A DNA stretch of 64,000 nt, taken from contig JARHVA010004806.1 in NCBI GenBank assembly GCA_037957365.1, positions 558,001 to 622,000 of the forward strand, written 5' to 3'. Below are positions 24,896-37,576 of this stretch, in pieces. This DNA is from Torreya grandis. Lineage: Eukaryota; Streptophyta; Pinopsida; Cupressales; Taxaceae. How positions within the stretch are numbered: position 1 is the stretch's first letter; each line of letters opens with the position of its first letter. Under the pieces are notes generated by a model. It was not told the origin of the DNA. It did no database searches and saw only the letters and a program-made list of their open reading frames with translations. The translations under genes were made by a program, and so were the position numbers.

Positions 24896-25740
24896 AAAAG
24901 CCAAGAGGAGTCTCATTGGCATTTTACTTGCAAGTGGCTGCTTGAGTCTTCATTGGGAAAGGGAAAAACACTGTAGATGACATCAAAAAACTGCTGGGAC
25001 CATGCTTGTTATTTTATCCTTTTACCATTTTGTCTTATCTACTCTACGACTTGCCTTTAATGTCTCGTCGGGTTTTGAAAGTCCTGTAGACTCATTTGGG
25101 TTGTGGCAAAGTTTTCCTTGCGAGCTTTTTCATGGGTCCTGCAGACTGTTGTGCATGGTAGTTTTACCACTGACTATTATTCGTAGTCATTTTGCTGCTA
25201 AGGACTGTTGTTCCCATTGGGCAGACATTTCTTGTTGGGTGGACATTTCTTGTTGTATGTGCCTGACTTGACTCCTTTTTTCCACACAACCTACCTACCA
25301 AAATCCCTTCGTGGCTTGCTTAGGCTAGTTTTTAGCCTGCTTGACTATTGGCAAGCTTGGATATTGGCTGTGTCAGGCTTTGAAAGTCTTGTGGACTTGT
25401 ATAACTCCTTCATGACCTGCTTGAATTTCCTTGGCTTGCCTTTCAGCTTTGTCACCTTGTACCAGGGTTTAGCTTGGTCTACTCCCAGGTTTTAATGTTT
25501 ATTCCCTCCGCATACTTTATGTTTTCTGCGGGCTTTATGTTTTCCGTAGACAAAAAGTCCATAGAAATTCATCTACGCAAGCCTTCGGTATTTTACCCAA
25601 GATTTTTTGCATTTGTCACCCCACTATCTTCATGTGCAGATATTTCTATTTAGATGTCTTCATGCCAGTGGGCTATTTCTCTATCGCTTAATGTTATTAG
25701 CGGAAATTCTACCACTGACTACTGCCATTGAATGCCATGC

Positions 25741-25940
25741 ACGGTGAAATCACCACTGACTGCCATGGACTGCCGTGCATGGCAACTTTGCCACTGACTA
25801 CCGTGTTGGCTACCATGTGTGGCAACTTTGCCATTGACTACCGTGTTGGCTACCGTGCACGGCAACTTCACCGTTGACTGCTATGTTGGCTATCATGCAC
25901 GGCAACTTTGCCACTGACTACCGTGGACTACGATGGGCTT
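25741..25940. repeat. 40-bp tandem repeats in U3 of G4 right LTR
   Basis: GGCAACTT(T/C) recurs at 25,781, 25,821, 25,861 and 25,901, exactly 40 bases apart. The unit is close to CCACTGACTACCGTGTTGG plus CTACCGTGCAC plus GGCAACTTTG. It keeps CG dinucleotides that are rare elsewhere in the window. Confidence 0.9.
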
Positions 25941-26502
25941 TATTTTTCCATGGAGTTTTGAATTTCTATTGGGCCTGTATGGTGTGTAACCTGCAGACTT
26001 GTCTATGGATGTTTTCCTACAGACAAAAGTCTGTGGAAATTCATCCATGTTTAGCCTTATGTTCTTTCTCGTAGGCTTTTGCTTTAAACCTGACTCTTTC
26101 CATTTGTAAACACCTAGGTTTCTTATGTTGTTTTTCTTTTAACGCGACTCGGCCCTTTGTGTCTAAGCCATGGGCTTTTATTTTAAACCATGCCTGAAGG
26201 AATTTGGGGTTTGGTTAAAAAATGTTGAACTCATTTGAAATTTGGACTTTGAACCAAAATGAATTGAACCTTAAACTCCACAAAGCATTAAATATGAATT
26301 TGAACAAGGCCATGGATGAACTAGACTGCTGAAGAACCGTGTGTTGAAATTAAACTCACTAAACTCGCCAGCTGATGAATTAGGCCAAGCCAATGCTTTA
26401 AACGAGACTGTCGAACCCTAAAGATGGACCTTTTAACCCAAAATTGACTGGCCTTTCATAGCGATTGAAGAGGGTGACCAAAATTTTACCAGAGTTGGGA
26501 TC

Positions 26503-26595
26503 TTTAGTGATTTTTAAGCTTAATATACATTATTTGGTAAAAATCAATATGAAGTCTGGTTGAAAGCCAATTGTGACTAGAATGGGGTGTCTATA
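26503..26595 (-). repeat. G3 3' LTR, right piece
   Basis: Aligns with 41,512-41,604 of the intact LTR, ending GGGGTGTCTATA (GGGGTGTCTACA in the other copy). On the minus strand this is the LTR start TGTAGACACCCC, a form common in plant gypsy LTRs. Confidence 0.88.
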
Positions 26596-26609
26596 GTTTT
26601 CCCCTATTT
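26596..26609 (-). promoter_or_regulatory. G3 polypurine tract
   Basis: The minus strand reads AAATAGGGGAAAAC directly before the 3' LTR, where plus-strand DNA synthesis would be primed. Confidence 0.75.
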
Positions 26610-26804
26610 GGAAAGACATTTAAAGTTATAGGCATAATAATGTATTCTTAATTAATGAAAAAAAGTCATTAATTCCTAATACCCTAGAAGGCGATGGATG
26701 AACCTAGGATGCCCCCTTGAGGGAGCGGTTGGAAAAGAAGGTAAGCAATCATTCCATAAAAATAAGGAAAACAATTAGACCTAAAGGTAAATAGGGTGGA
26801 AAAG

Positions 26805-27110
26805 ACTAATTTTCCCAAAGGCAATTATAATTAATGGCACAATGAGATGCCCTACTTGGGCAGATAGAAAGGATGATTTACCCAAAGGTGGTTATAATCA
26901 GTAGCATAAATAAAAATGCCCCAGTTGAGCAGATAGAGATAATTATTTTCTCAAGTGTGGTTATAATCATTAGAAAAATGAAAACATGCCCTATTAGGGT
27001 AGGAAAATGACAATGATTTATCCAAAGGTAGTTATAATCATTGATATCTAGATAGATTGAAACATAATGATTTTCCCAAAGGTGGTTATAATCATTAACA
27101 TTATGATTTA
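26805..27110. repeat. G3 tail minisatellite, about 54-71 bp, five units
   Basis: The phrase CC(C/A)AAAGG(T/C)(G/A)GTTATAATCA recurs at 26,813, 26,881, 26,950, 27,021 and 27,075, with ATGCCC(T/C)A- and GGGCAGATAGA between copies. A further single copy lies at 29,110. The 121-codon minus frame crossing it has no family features. Confidence 0.8.
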
Positions 27111-29425
27111 GAATAATACAGTAAATTAGAAAATGGGGCTTACATATTGAATCCATACTCACAGAATAAAAGTAAGCTAGTACAAAGGATCGACATGAAT
27201 TTGAGCTACCTACTAGTATGGAGATGCACATCCTAACTATCAAGGATTAAAATTCATTCATGATTCAAATTACTATGTATATGGGTAATATTTAGATAGA
27301 TCAAGAATCTATTAGGTGAACAAGGAGAAGTACCATGGCATCTTTGCTTGTAAGATCAACCTGAACTAATTTTTGTTGTATCATGTGATGGTATTCATAA
27401 TGATATAAAATATCATGATAACTTAGTCCTAATATTCATAAAGACTAACACTCAATCTAATAAATAATAAAAAATATTACACCCATGATAAACACCATGA
27501 TGACAATGTTAACATATGAATATGGATAGACTTAAGTATAATGCATAAGGAATCACCTAATAAATACATATATACTAAGTCAGTCACACCAATGAAATCA
27601 AATAAGTAGGAAAATAAAAAAATAGACAAAACAAAATAAAACACCAATAAATAGAAACATAACAAAACACCAATAAACAAACATAAATACACAACAAAAT
27701 ACTAATAAACAAAATAATCAAAACAAAATCAAATAAAATAAACAATGGTTAATTACATGTTAGTGCAAACAAAAAATAAATTGTTCGTGCATGTGTAATA
27801 GAGGTGTTACTCTTGGTGACAAGGTGACCCCTAATCTAGACAACAATGATACATGTATAATAATGTAAGGACAATTGGCACAAGGGTGCCCCTAGGCTAT
27901 AGGGAAATAACAACATAAACAAAATGACAAATATTTCCTTAAGATATAAGAGACAATGAAACAAATAGACAAAATGGGGGGAATGAAGAAAAGGAAGGGG
28001 TAACTGAGTTGACTCCAGATGCATTAATTTAGTGGACATTGCCTACATAGTTCTATGGATGCAAGATCCAACATGAACTTCAAGCCAAATATAACTCTCC
28101 TAGGATATGGGATAGAATAAATTTTATGATAATAAAATGTGATTATGTTGTAGAGGAAATATGGGAATGGTCTTGTAAAATGTTGAGTGCATGAGAAAAG
28201 AGAGAGGATAATGTTCACAAGCATAAAAGCATCAACAAAAATAAAGTGTGCAAGCATGAGAGTATGGTTTAGATGAAAACCACACTAAAAGGTAATAAAT
28301 GAGTATCCATAAATGAATGAAATTGAGAATTCATAGTGTCTACTACATCTAAGATTGATACAATTGGAAAATGGTGAGAGTGTAAATAACTCACAAAATA
28401 ATGAGAGCATAAGCATTAAGGCCAATAAGTATGGGGAAACAAAGGGACAAGTTGTTACTTATGAAATAGCTATGAGTCCTAGGATATTTATGAAAAATAA
28501 GTGGTAGAAAAATAAATGAAGGTGCAACTAAGCTAACTCAAGTTACCCCATGTATTTAGGTGCAACTTACATAGTCCATGCAGACCTTAGGCTGATGTAG
28601 TTCTCCCATAAATGGGAGGAAAAAATACCAAGGTAGAATAGAAAAAAAAAAAAAAAAGATTTCCCATGAGAAAAATTCAAACAAATTTATATCTTGTATG
28701 GAAATTCTAAGTGAATTTTCAAGATTTTATGATGTTTAAAATTTTCTAGCTCTTTAACCAATGTTTTTAGAATTTTTGAGGAATCTCAAATTAATCAAGA
28801 ATGATGAGATACCAAATAGTATAACTCATAAAAAGGAGAGATCATGGATTAGGGTGACTGAGCTGACCTCAATTTTAATCGAGTGTTGCCTACATAGTCC
28901 TAGAATGAGACCTCAAGTCACTGTAGTTCTACCTTACAATGGATGAATCTAACTAGGTAGCGGCAAGTTCGTGAATTAGTCAAATGGCACAATATAGAGT
29001 AGGAATGGTAAAGTGATGTGATAATGCATGATAAAGGTGATAATCCTAATTTGTACATAGGTATTTATAATTAATAAAAAATGACATGGGTCAATGATAC
29101 CTATTTGCCTAAAGGCAGTTATAATTAGTAGCACCAAAAATAGAATGTGTCAACAATGAAGAATGTAATTTCCAAACCATTATCATACCAGTTTAAGATA
29201 CTACCTCTATGTCTAAAATAATGAATCAAATACTAAAAATTTATATAAATTACCTCACTAAAGTTTCTCAAAGAACCAATGGGTCAAAACCAAGGTCAAA
29301 AGGGGTGGGTAAGGGAGGGTAAAACAACTTCAGTTGATAGTGAAGGAATGGTTGAAGGTATGATACAAGGAAGGTGATGGTATGATATAATTTAAATGAG
29401 CCTCATAGATAATAATTTAAGTATC
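27111..29425 (-). other. G3 3' noncoding tail with three copies of a 100-bp block
   Basis: There is no coding homology between the pol stop and the minisatellite. Three diverged copies of one block lie near 27,995-28,070, 28,520-28,610 and 28,850-28,935. On the minus strand each contains GAACTA-.., (G/A)CTATGTA(G/A)G, and then an (A)GTCA(A/G)CTCAGT(T/C)ACCC-like phrase. A run of sixteen A lies at 28,642. The rest is A-rich plus strand with no recognised content. Confidence 0.55.
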
Positions 29426-32400
29426 TCAAGTGAAATAACACTTGAGGTGTATGATGTTCATATTTTCATCAAGTTCATCTCTATATGGTGTAGTGAGCAT
29501 GTATGCTCTAGAGCCATAATTTACAATAATGACATAAGGGCCTATCAAATTGGGATAAAACTTGACTTTCTTTTTTTCCTTCGTCTTGGTGTTATTTTAA
29601 TTTTATTTGAGAACAAGATCACCAAGATCAAACTATATATGTTTGACCCATTAGTTATATTGACCACATATCCTTTGATATGCTTGAAGGATGTTTATAG
29701 TGGCCATGCACTTTTAGTCCAATAACTCTAGCTCTTATAGTGGACCAAATTAGTAATATTCATCATCTAGGATGTGTTTTAAAGAGATACAGAGAGAAGG
29801 TGACTTGACCTTGATGGGATGAATGGACTCAGTGCTATAAACTAGGGAATATGGTATGTCTCCTATTAGAGTACAATAATTAGTATGATATGTCCAGAGG
29901 GCATGGATAATTTACAAGTGCTAATTACAACTAGCATCATTGAAAATATTTTTAAGGATGTTGAACATGGTCTTACTAAATTCCTTTGCATGACCATTAC
30001 CTTGTGGGTAATATGTGGTGGAAAAATGTTGGGTGATGTTATACTTGTTACAAAAGGCTTTGACATCCTTGTTTTTAAATGATCCACCATTATCAAATAT
30101 AATGTTAGTTGGGATACCATAGTAATATATGAGATAGTTAAAGATTATTTTGGAAATATAATTTCCAGTCACATGAGGTGTATAGATTCAAACCACTTAG
30201 TGAAATAATCAATAGTGGTAAAGATGTGTTTATGGCCATCAAATGAGGTAGGATTAATCTTCCCAACAAGATTGAGTCCCCATGTTAAAAATGACTAGGG
30301 TGTAACCATTAGTTTGAGTGTTCTGGTCAGAGCATAAATAAAATTGGCATGCCTTTAACATTTTAACATATTTTGACATAATTAGATGCATCTAATTATA
30401 TAGTTGGACAATAGTAACTAGTATAATTTTTTTTGGCAAGGATGACCCCATTTGTGTTGGCTCTACATACTCCTTCATGGACTTCCCTCAATTTTAATGT
30501 GGCTTCTACTGAAGTTAAACAATGAATCAAAGTTCAATCAAAGCTTTTATGGTAAAGGGTTGGGCCAAGTAAGGTATATTAGGAGGCTTGGTGCTTCTAC
30601 TGAAGTTAAACAATGAATCAAAGTTCAATCAAAGCTTTTATGGTAAAGGGTTGGGCCAAGTAAGGTATAATAGGAGGCTTGGTGTATAAATTCCTTTTGT
30701 TTTTTATGTGATAGGTCTAGTGGAAGGATGTGATCATGAAGTTATTTATATAGTTATAAGTACCAAATAGATATGGGATTAACAATATCATAGATCATTG
30801 TGATGGTCAAAATTTCATGAGTAGGTGCTAGAAGATTTTTTATGAGGAACTAATATTATTTTTCCTTATCTATGTTATGGATCAAATGACCAATGGTGGT
30901 TAAGGCATATGATGTCCTGTTACTAGCCCTAGGTATGTGTTCAAACTTTATGTCAATAATCTATGATTTGAGAATGTCTATCATGGCCTTATATGGTACT
31001 AGCATGTCATCTTTGGTCAAAAAGTGGTCTATAACCTAATTGATGATTAAATTAGAATCACAATGAAACATGAGATGTTAAATTTTCCATTATTCTTCTT
31101 AATAAATATTTGTAATGATTGATTGATATTCAACCATGTTTTAGTACAAGGAAAGCTGATATAGAATGATTTAAGAATTACATCACCTTGTGTTGTAATA
31201 AATAATAAGCCTACCACTAATCTATGAGATGTGAATGATCCATAAAAATATATTTTTCACTAATGATCCTTATGGGGTATTTCTATGATGGTCATGATGG
31301 ATTTATCTAGGAATTTGAAATTAAGTGGTATGATATCTAAAAGGGGAGCTTTAACAAGCTAGTTTGCAAGGACTTGTCCCTTTATGGCCTTATGATTGAC
31401 ATAATTAATATTAAACTCACTCAATAGCATGATCCATTTATCCTTGTAAATATATTTTGATAGTAGATACTTGAATAAATATACTTTGAAAATAACTATG
31501 GTATTGTTTTTAAGCATGTAATGATGCAACTTCTAGGTTGTGAAGACCATAGTTAAACAAGATTTTTCTATCAATGTATAGTTATGTTCAGACATGAAAA
31601 GTGTAAAAGTTAGATAATACATGACATAATCTTTCCCATTTTCATCATTCTGAGCTAAAAGTGTTCCCAGGGATTTTTTAGTGGTAGATAGGTATAATAG
31701 AAAAGGCCTTCATGGCATTGGTAGTAATAAAACTAGTATATTGGAAAGATATTATTTCAAGTGATGAAAAGATTTATGGAATTATTAATCCTAGATAAAT
31801 GTAACACCTTATTAAAAAATTGAGTGAAAGGATGAAATTTAGTTTCCAAATACAAAATGAAGCATGCGATAGCCTAGATTTTGCCTTGCAAACTATGAAG
31901 CTGCTTCAAAGTGGAAGGTGGTGGCATCTCGATAATGGCTTGTACCTTGGCAAGATAAAATTTAATACCTTGGCAAGAGAGAATGAAGCCTAATAATTTT
32001 AATATAGTGATACCAAAGATGAACTTATTGGGATTGAGTTGGACCTTGTAATCATGAAGCCTTTCAAATATCCTTAATAGTATAACTAGAAGATTTGCAT
32101 GGGTCTTTGATTTACCTAATATGTCATTGACATAATATTAAACAATGTCATGCATCATATCATGAAATATGATGGTGATGTATCTTTAGTATGTGGTCCC
32201 AACATTATTGAAACCAAATGGAATAACTTGATAACAAAACATTCTCCAAGGAGTGGTGAATTCTATCTTATATTAGTCTTTTAGCATGATCTTGATTTGA
32301 TTGTACCCTAAAAATCTATCCATGAGGGATAACATTTCATAACCAACTATGGAGTCAACTATCATGTTGATATTTAGTAGAGGAAAGTCATCCTTGGGGC

Positions 32401-35400
32401 AAGCCTTGTTGATGTCTCTAAAATTAGTGCATATTTTGATCCCTTCAGGCTTTTTACTAATAGGTACAACATTTGAGATCCACTCTAAATAGTCAATAAA
32501 TCAAATGCATCTTGATTCCAAGAGTTTTTCCAACTTTTTATTAATTAACACAACAATACAAGGATACATATTATGTAGTTTATACTTCACATGTTTTTCA
32601 TAAAGATGCACAATAAGGTGGTATACAACCAAGGTAGGGTCCAAACCTAGCATGTATAAATAGGTCCAAACAAAAATGTCTACAAACTCATTCAAAAGGG
32701 CTATAAAAACTTTAAATTCCTCCTTAGGGAGGGACACACCTAATTTGATCCATTTTGGGTATTCTATATTCTCTATGTTGACTTGCATAGTATCTTCTAC
32801 TAAAAGAGTTGATCCATCTTCAAGAATGGTTGGTAAGGATGTGAATTGGCCTACAATGACAAAGTAATCTAGTTAGACTATTTCTTCAAGTTCTCCAAAA
32901 CAAGATGAATTTGAATCTCCTAATGGTAAGGATGATATTATAATAAATACTATAGAAAACTCTAGGGAAATTTGATCAAAGGCATGTTATTCTATTGAAC
33001 TAAACTTAGAACCAAAAGTAAGTTCATCATTAGTGGTTTATTGAGATTCATTTGAGGAAAGGTGAACACCCCTATCTTTTGGTGCCAAAAATAGGGTTTC
33101 ACCAAAAGATTAGCCTTTCTCTTCACTTTTAACCTAGTCCAAAAACACCTAAGAAAGGTTTTCACTTTGGGACCTCAATGTCTTATTATTACTTTTGGCT
33201 AAGGGTGTTCACCTGCTCTTCAAAATAGGCAGCATGATTTAGTTTGATAGAGAACCCTTGTTTGTGGTCTCCCAATGAAACATTGTCTCTTAGGCCTAGA
33301 AAATCACAAAAAGACTCATCATTCTCAAACTCATCTATATTCACTGTGGATTCTTATTGGTCCTAGTCTATAAGTTAAGGATGATAAAAGGGAAGTGGGG
33401 AATGTTAGAATACTAGGGTAATGGTACAAATGGTATATGGTCAAACATGTTAGTATTAGAAAGGTCTTTGTAAAAGCTATGATCAGACTCTGATTCACTA
33501 TCAACATCATCATCACTAGTTAGTAGCATTAGAAAATGAATAAGATACATGGGGTCACCCCTTAGTAGTTTAAATATGAGACCATAAGTTCCTTTATACC
33601 TACTCATAGAAATGGGATAAAGTGTACCCTATTGATTTTCCCCTAGGCCTCCACCTTCATATGATTAAATATCCATAATCCTATTAGGGATGGGATATTT
33701 GGAAATTTTATAGCAATCGACCAATTTATCATTGTACAACTAGGAATCATCATTGGAAAGTGGGTCCTCTTCTTAGTTAATGACTAGTGTGAAAATAGTA
33801 GGTGATGGTCTATGAATCTTGCCTTTTCCCTTCCATCACTATTCTACGCTAGCTATTTTATCTTTAGTTCTTCCATAGGACTTGGGGTTGTATGGAAGCT
33901 TGGTAATATGAAATGTGTCATAGGTTAAATACTCTCCTAGACTATTGTCTGAGATGGTAAAATGATTAGACATTTCAAGAGGAGTACGTAAATATGGGGC
34001 AAGGCTATTAGGGTCTATATAATTAGCCTCTAGTAATTTGACAAGTATTTATTTGTCTTTGTACTTCTTGGGTATTGGATCTAGGCCAAAAAAATAATTG
34101 TAACTTTTATATTCAACCTCCAAATGTTTGCAATGTTCATAAGGATGTAGATCTCCATGGATAGTGACCTCTATCATTGAGTAAGGGAACTTGATACATT
34201 AATGAAATATTGAAGGTATTGCATGAATTTTATGTATCCATGGTCTACCCAAGAGTAAATTGTATGATAGGTCTAGGTCTAGCACATGGTAGAGTGTATC
34301 ATGGGTCAAAGGCCCAATGATTATTGGAAAGGTAATAGTTCTTTGTGATTCCTATTATTCATTATTATAGGCTTTGATAGTAGTATCTATTGGCTATATA
34401 TCGGTTTTTGTATATCCTAGATGCTTGATTAGCTTTAAAGACACAATATTTAGGCCCAATCCATTATCTATGAGGACATGTTTGACTTTGTGTCACATGA
34501 TGACAACTTCAGTATATAATGGGTTGTTATGGAGAGGGTCAAGGGACTACATATCACTTTATTCAAATTTCAATTGTTGACCTTGGGATAAGTGTCCAAC
34601 CAAAGCTTGGAATTTGTCTAGGGTTATGTCATTTGGAAATTGGGATAAGACTAGGAGTTCTGTTAGGATATTCTTGTGTCTAGTAGACATACGTAACAAA
34701 TATAGAATGGATATTTTCACAAGAATATTCTAGAGTTAATCCACAATATCATATGGTTTTTCCTTAACAATGGTGATTAGCTTGCTCCTAGCCAACATAG
34801 TAGGTTAGATTGGTTCATTGGTAGGAGGTTATGTACCTAGAATGGCAATATTAGACCACTGAGTTATGATTATATAATCTAGATTAGATACATGACCATT
34901 ACTACTATAAAATGATGGAGATGTGATATAGAGGATAATTATTGATTATCAATGTACTTGGTTGTGGTCATGGGTTAATGAGGAGTTATCAACATAAGGT
35001 CCTAAAATGGTAATCCTTAGTTGCTATTACATTTGGCTATGGTCAAAATTAAAGGAAGGATAATTGACATATGTGGGTTGATTGGAATTATTAGGAAATG
35101 GTCCTAGTCTATTGGCATTTGTTCTAGGATTAATGGTAATGGTAGAAACATGCCCACCCATAATATGACCTATAAATTTATTGTAGTCATGTGCAATTAC
35201 ATGGTAAGTCTATTAGTTGTTGGGGTCATTTTGGCCTTGGTTCTTCCTCTTTAGTTGATGCTATTTATGATGATATTGTTTTTGTTATAATGATTATTTT
35301 TAACACTATTTTTTATATTTTTATTTTGGCCTTCATTATTGCTATTGTCGATTGGCATTATTATGTTGTGGAAAAGGGTTATGGTAGATACCAAAGTTTT

Positions 35401-37576
35401 GATTGGAAGTAGATGCTTTATTATCCAACTAGATATATCCATTTTCTAACATATTTTAAATAAGATGATTGAACTACACATAATAACATATAAATTTCTC
35501 ATGAACATGATGGTATTGACATAACTCATGCTCTATGTACCAGTCTAAATATAATATACCCTTAAGATAGTGTTTTAGAATCAGTTAACTAATCATGTTA
35601 GCTATGGATGGTTCATGAAACACTACTTTAATGGGATCACCAAGGTCACTAAATACTCTAGGAGTGGGTATTATTCTTGGAGGAGGGGTTTATAAAGGTG
35701 GTGATTGTTGCATTTGAGGAGCTGGTCTAGGTTGTAGCATACACTAGACTTACTAGATAGGTTAATGATGAGGAATAAGTTGCATTTGAAGCATAGGTTG
35801 AGTGGATAATGTTTTCACCATTTGGACATGGTGTGACTCGGTTAGTCCATTACCAAAAATGTTCTTATTTCAGTTGTATGGTTTGTATTTTTCATAGTTT
35901 CTATCTTGAGCCGGTGTTGATGCTTGTGCTTAGTCTATATGATGGCTTTGACTTGGGCCTAAATTTTGGTTTTGGTTCTATTTATAATTTGAGGAGGTCA
36001 AATTGATAATCCCTTTTTTAATAAGGGCCTTTTAAATCTATAATCATTTATCAATAATATCTTTGAAGGTGTGCACACATTGATTCTCTAGATGATATGA
36101 TGTTTTATTAGTAAATTTTTGGTAAACACAATGACTAATTACTTATCTAGTAAGTTGTGGGTGAAGTGAATAGCTAACACTCTCCATATCTATAAGTAGC
36201 TTATAAATCTCTCACTAAATTTCTACTTGGCCTGAGTCAAATCTACTAATGAAATCTCAAGCTTGAGATTATAGGATAAGTACTACACAAACTTGCCTAA
36301 GTGGTCATCAAAATTAGATAATTTTTTGATAACTTGAGGAACCAATCCAAAGCCTATCCATCTATAATTATAGGAAATAAAAGGAGTAGGTAAATGTCAC
36401 TATAAGCCACTAGATGACAAAAAACAAAGAATTATGTTAGACGAGATTTAGGGTCTCCTTTAACCTTGTATTTGTCAAATTTTGGTGGTTCATAACCTGG
36501 AGAAAATGGTATCTAAAGATACTCCATGCTAAATGGGTATGAACACACATCATCTAACTTGAATTTCTTGGATTGCTTCCTTGTTTGAATGGTAACAATC
36601 ATATTCTTCATTTATTTTAGTTCTTGGGCCAAGAAAATTGATGGTACACTTGGTTGGGGTTGTGGCTATGTGGTTAAAGGTGGATTGCCTTAACCAAGGA
36701 TAACAGAGGAATATAATACTATGGAACATTGGTTACTGAATGAATCAGCTAGGGATATACATTTGTGGATTGGGATATGGATATTGAGATTGCATACATT
36801 ATTGGTATACATTTTGGTTTAGATTTGGTATATGGCCTTGGGCTTAAGGGAATTAGGGTTGGGTTAGAAGTATATGGATTTGTAGAAAGTACTGTGCCTA
36901 CTGAGGTTGAGTACGAACTTACTATTGACTAGTCAAACCTGGCTAAATCAATGGAACTTGTTGTTTACCAAGGCCCTATCTTTGAATCTATAACACTTGT
37001 TGATTAAAAGGCAATTGTTTCTTGATATGTACTTATTAGACATAGGCACCTCTTTTTTTGTGTAAATAATTGTTATGAACTAGATACTTGTTGGGTGTTT
37101 CACAATTATCTTTGACCAATATAAATATGGTACTGATTAGATAAAATTTGTGGTTGTAGAGGTATATTGGTCTACAAATATTGAGGTATAATTATCACTA
37201 CCTATTGAGGTGAAACATTTGTTGCCTCATATTGAGGTGGCATAGTGTTCTGACTCTATTTTGGTGGTAAATTATACTGTGCCTATTATTATGGAATATT
37301 AGCCATCACCCATTGAGGTGGGATAAAATTCATCACTTGTTTTTTAGGCAAAGCATTGGCCAATGCTTGGATACTTACTCCTTATTATGGCATGCTTGAA
37401 GAAGAATTTGGTTGAGGATTGGGAGTAATATGATGTAATTGGGAAGTAAGCATACTTGCCCCATTTTTTTGAAAACTGATTATGGTATTGCTAAGAGGCA
37501 CTTGTTGTTGTGAAGTATTGGTTTGCATATTTTCTCCAAAATTTTCAATGATAAACTTAGTATAAACTATCTTCAA
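29426..37576 (-). pseudogene. G3 gag-pol remnant
   Basis: The likely start is the ATG at 37,576 and a fitting end is TGA at 29,426; most pol pieces share one frame, while Gag shifts at least once. Gag has a Gln/Pro-rich N-terminal part (37,400-36,900), a core with PPKFDKYKVKGDPKS and ALDWF (36,490-36,330) and a damaged zinc knuckle (CQYHHVHEKFIC, 35,490-35,560). Protease keeps IDNG (34,460) and LLLGRPWIH (34,240). RT covers 32,788-31,870; its YVDD has become YVND (32,123-32,134). A gypsy RNase H is barely readable near 31,600. The extra RNase H at 31,260-30,880 has CDSNLIINQV, but its last Asp looks lost (NRTSYAL). Integrase shows IDYFTKW, FDNGGSF and PQGNGHAK, where the catalytic Glu is Lys. 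The C-terminal region has LIGPYVI and no chromodomain. The polyprotein is dead at several sites. Confidence 0.88.
30503..30684. repeat. Near-identical 91-bp tandem duplication
   Basis: Units 30,503-30,593 and 30,594-30,684 differ at about one base (TATATT versus TATAAT). The unit lies inside the integrase region, and 91 is not a multiple of three, so it shifts the frame. Its high identity contrasts with the old decay around it. Confidence 0.95.

Larger units (their letters stand above)
15439..26502 (-). mobile_element. G4: nested, nearly complete Ty3/gypsy retrotransposon
   Basis: An 11-kb element inserted in the G3 3' LTR. Two direct LTRs of about 2.4 kb flank an internal region with a PBS at its right end and a gag-pol in one frame on the minus strand, so the order is gag-protease-RNase H-RT-RNase H-integrase. 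The left LTR ends are TGTCGAC and GTCAACA, a near-perfect inverted pair. The right end is less clear, because the last bases of the right LTR look deleted or altered. No clean target-site duplication is found, and about 425 bases of the host LTR (matching 41,087-41,511) are missing at the insertion point. No polypurine tract is visible beside the left LTR. Confidence 0.88.
24116..26502 (-). repeat. G4 5' LTR
   Basis: Pairs with 15,439-17,816, and blocks sampled by eye are about 90-95% identical, mostly with transitions. The match is firm to 26,491; the next dozen bases (TTGGGATC) may be the altered end of the LTR. Host G3 LTR sequence resumes with TTAGTGATTTTTAAGC near 26,503. In element orientation the order is U3 with 40-bp repeats, TATA box, then the downstream part containing the (TA)n tract. 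Confidence 0.88.

Noticed and set aside
15439..26502. G4 as a plus-strand element
   Set aside because: The PBS-like word at 17,818 suggested it, but gag-pol, the conserved PBS at 24,092, the TATA boxes and the G3-like LTR start all agree on the minus strand.
26878..27243. 121-codon minus frame
   Set aside because: It crosses the G3 tail minisatellite; its length comes from the repeat.
29885..30120. Open frames on the plus strand and in a second minus frame over integrase
   Set aside because: Shadows of the G3 integrase frame, which carries DYFTKW and FDNGGSF.
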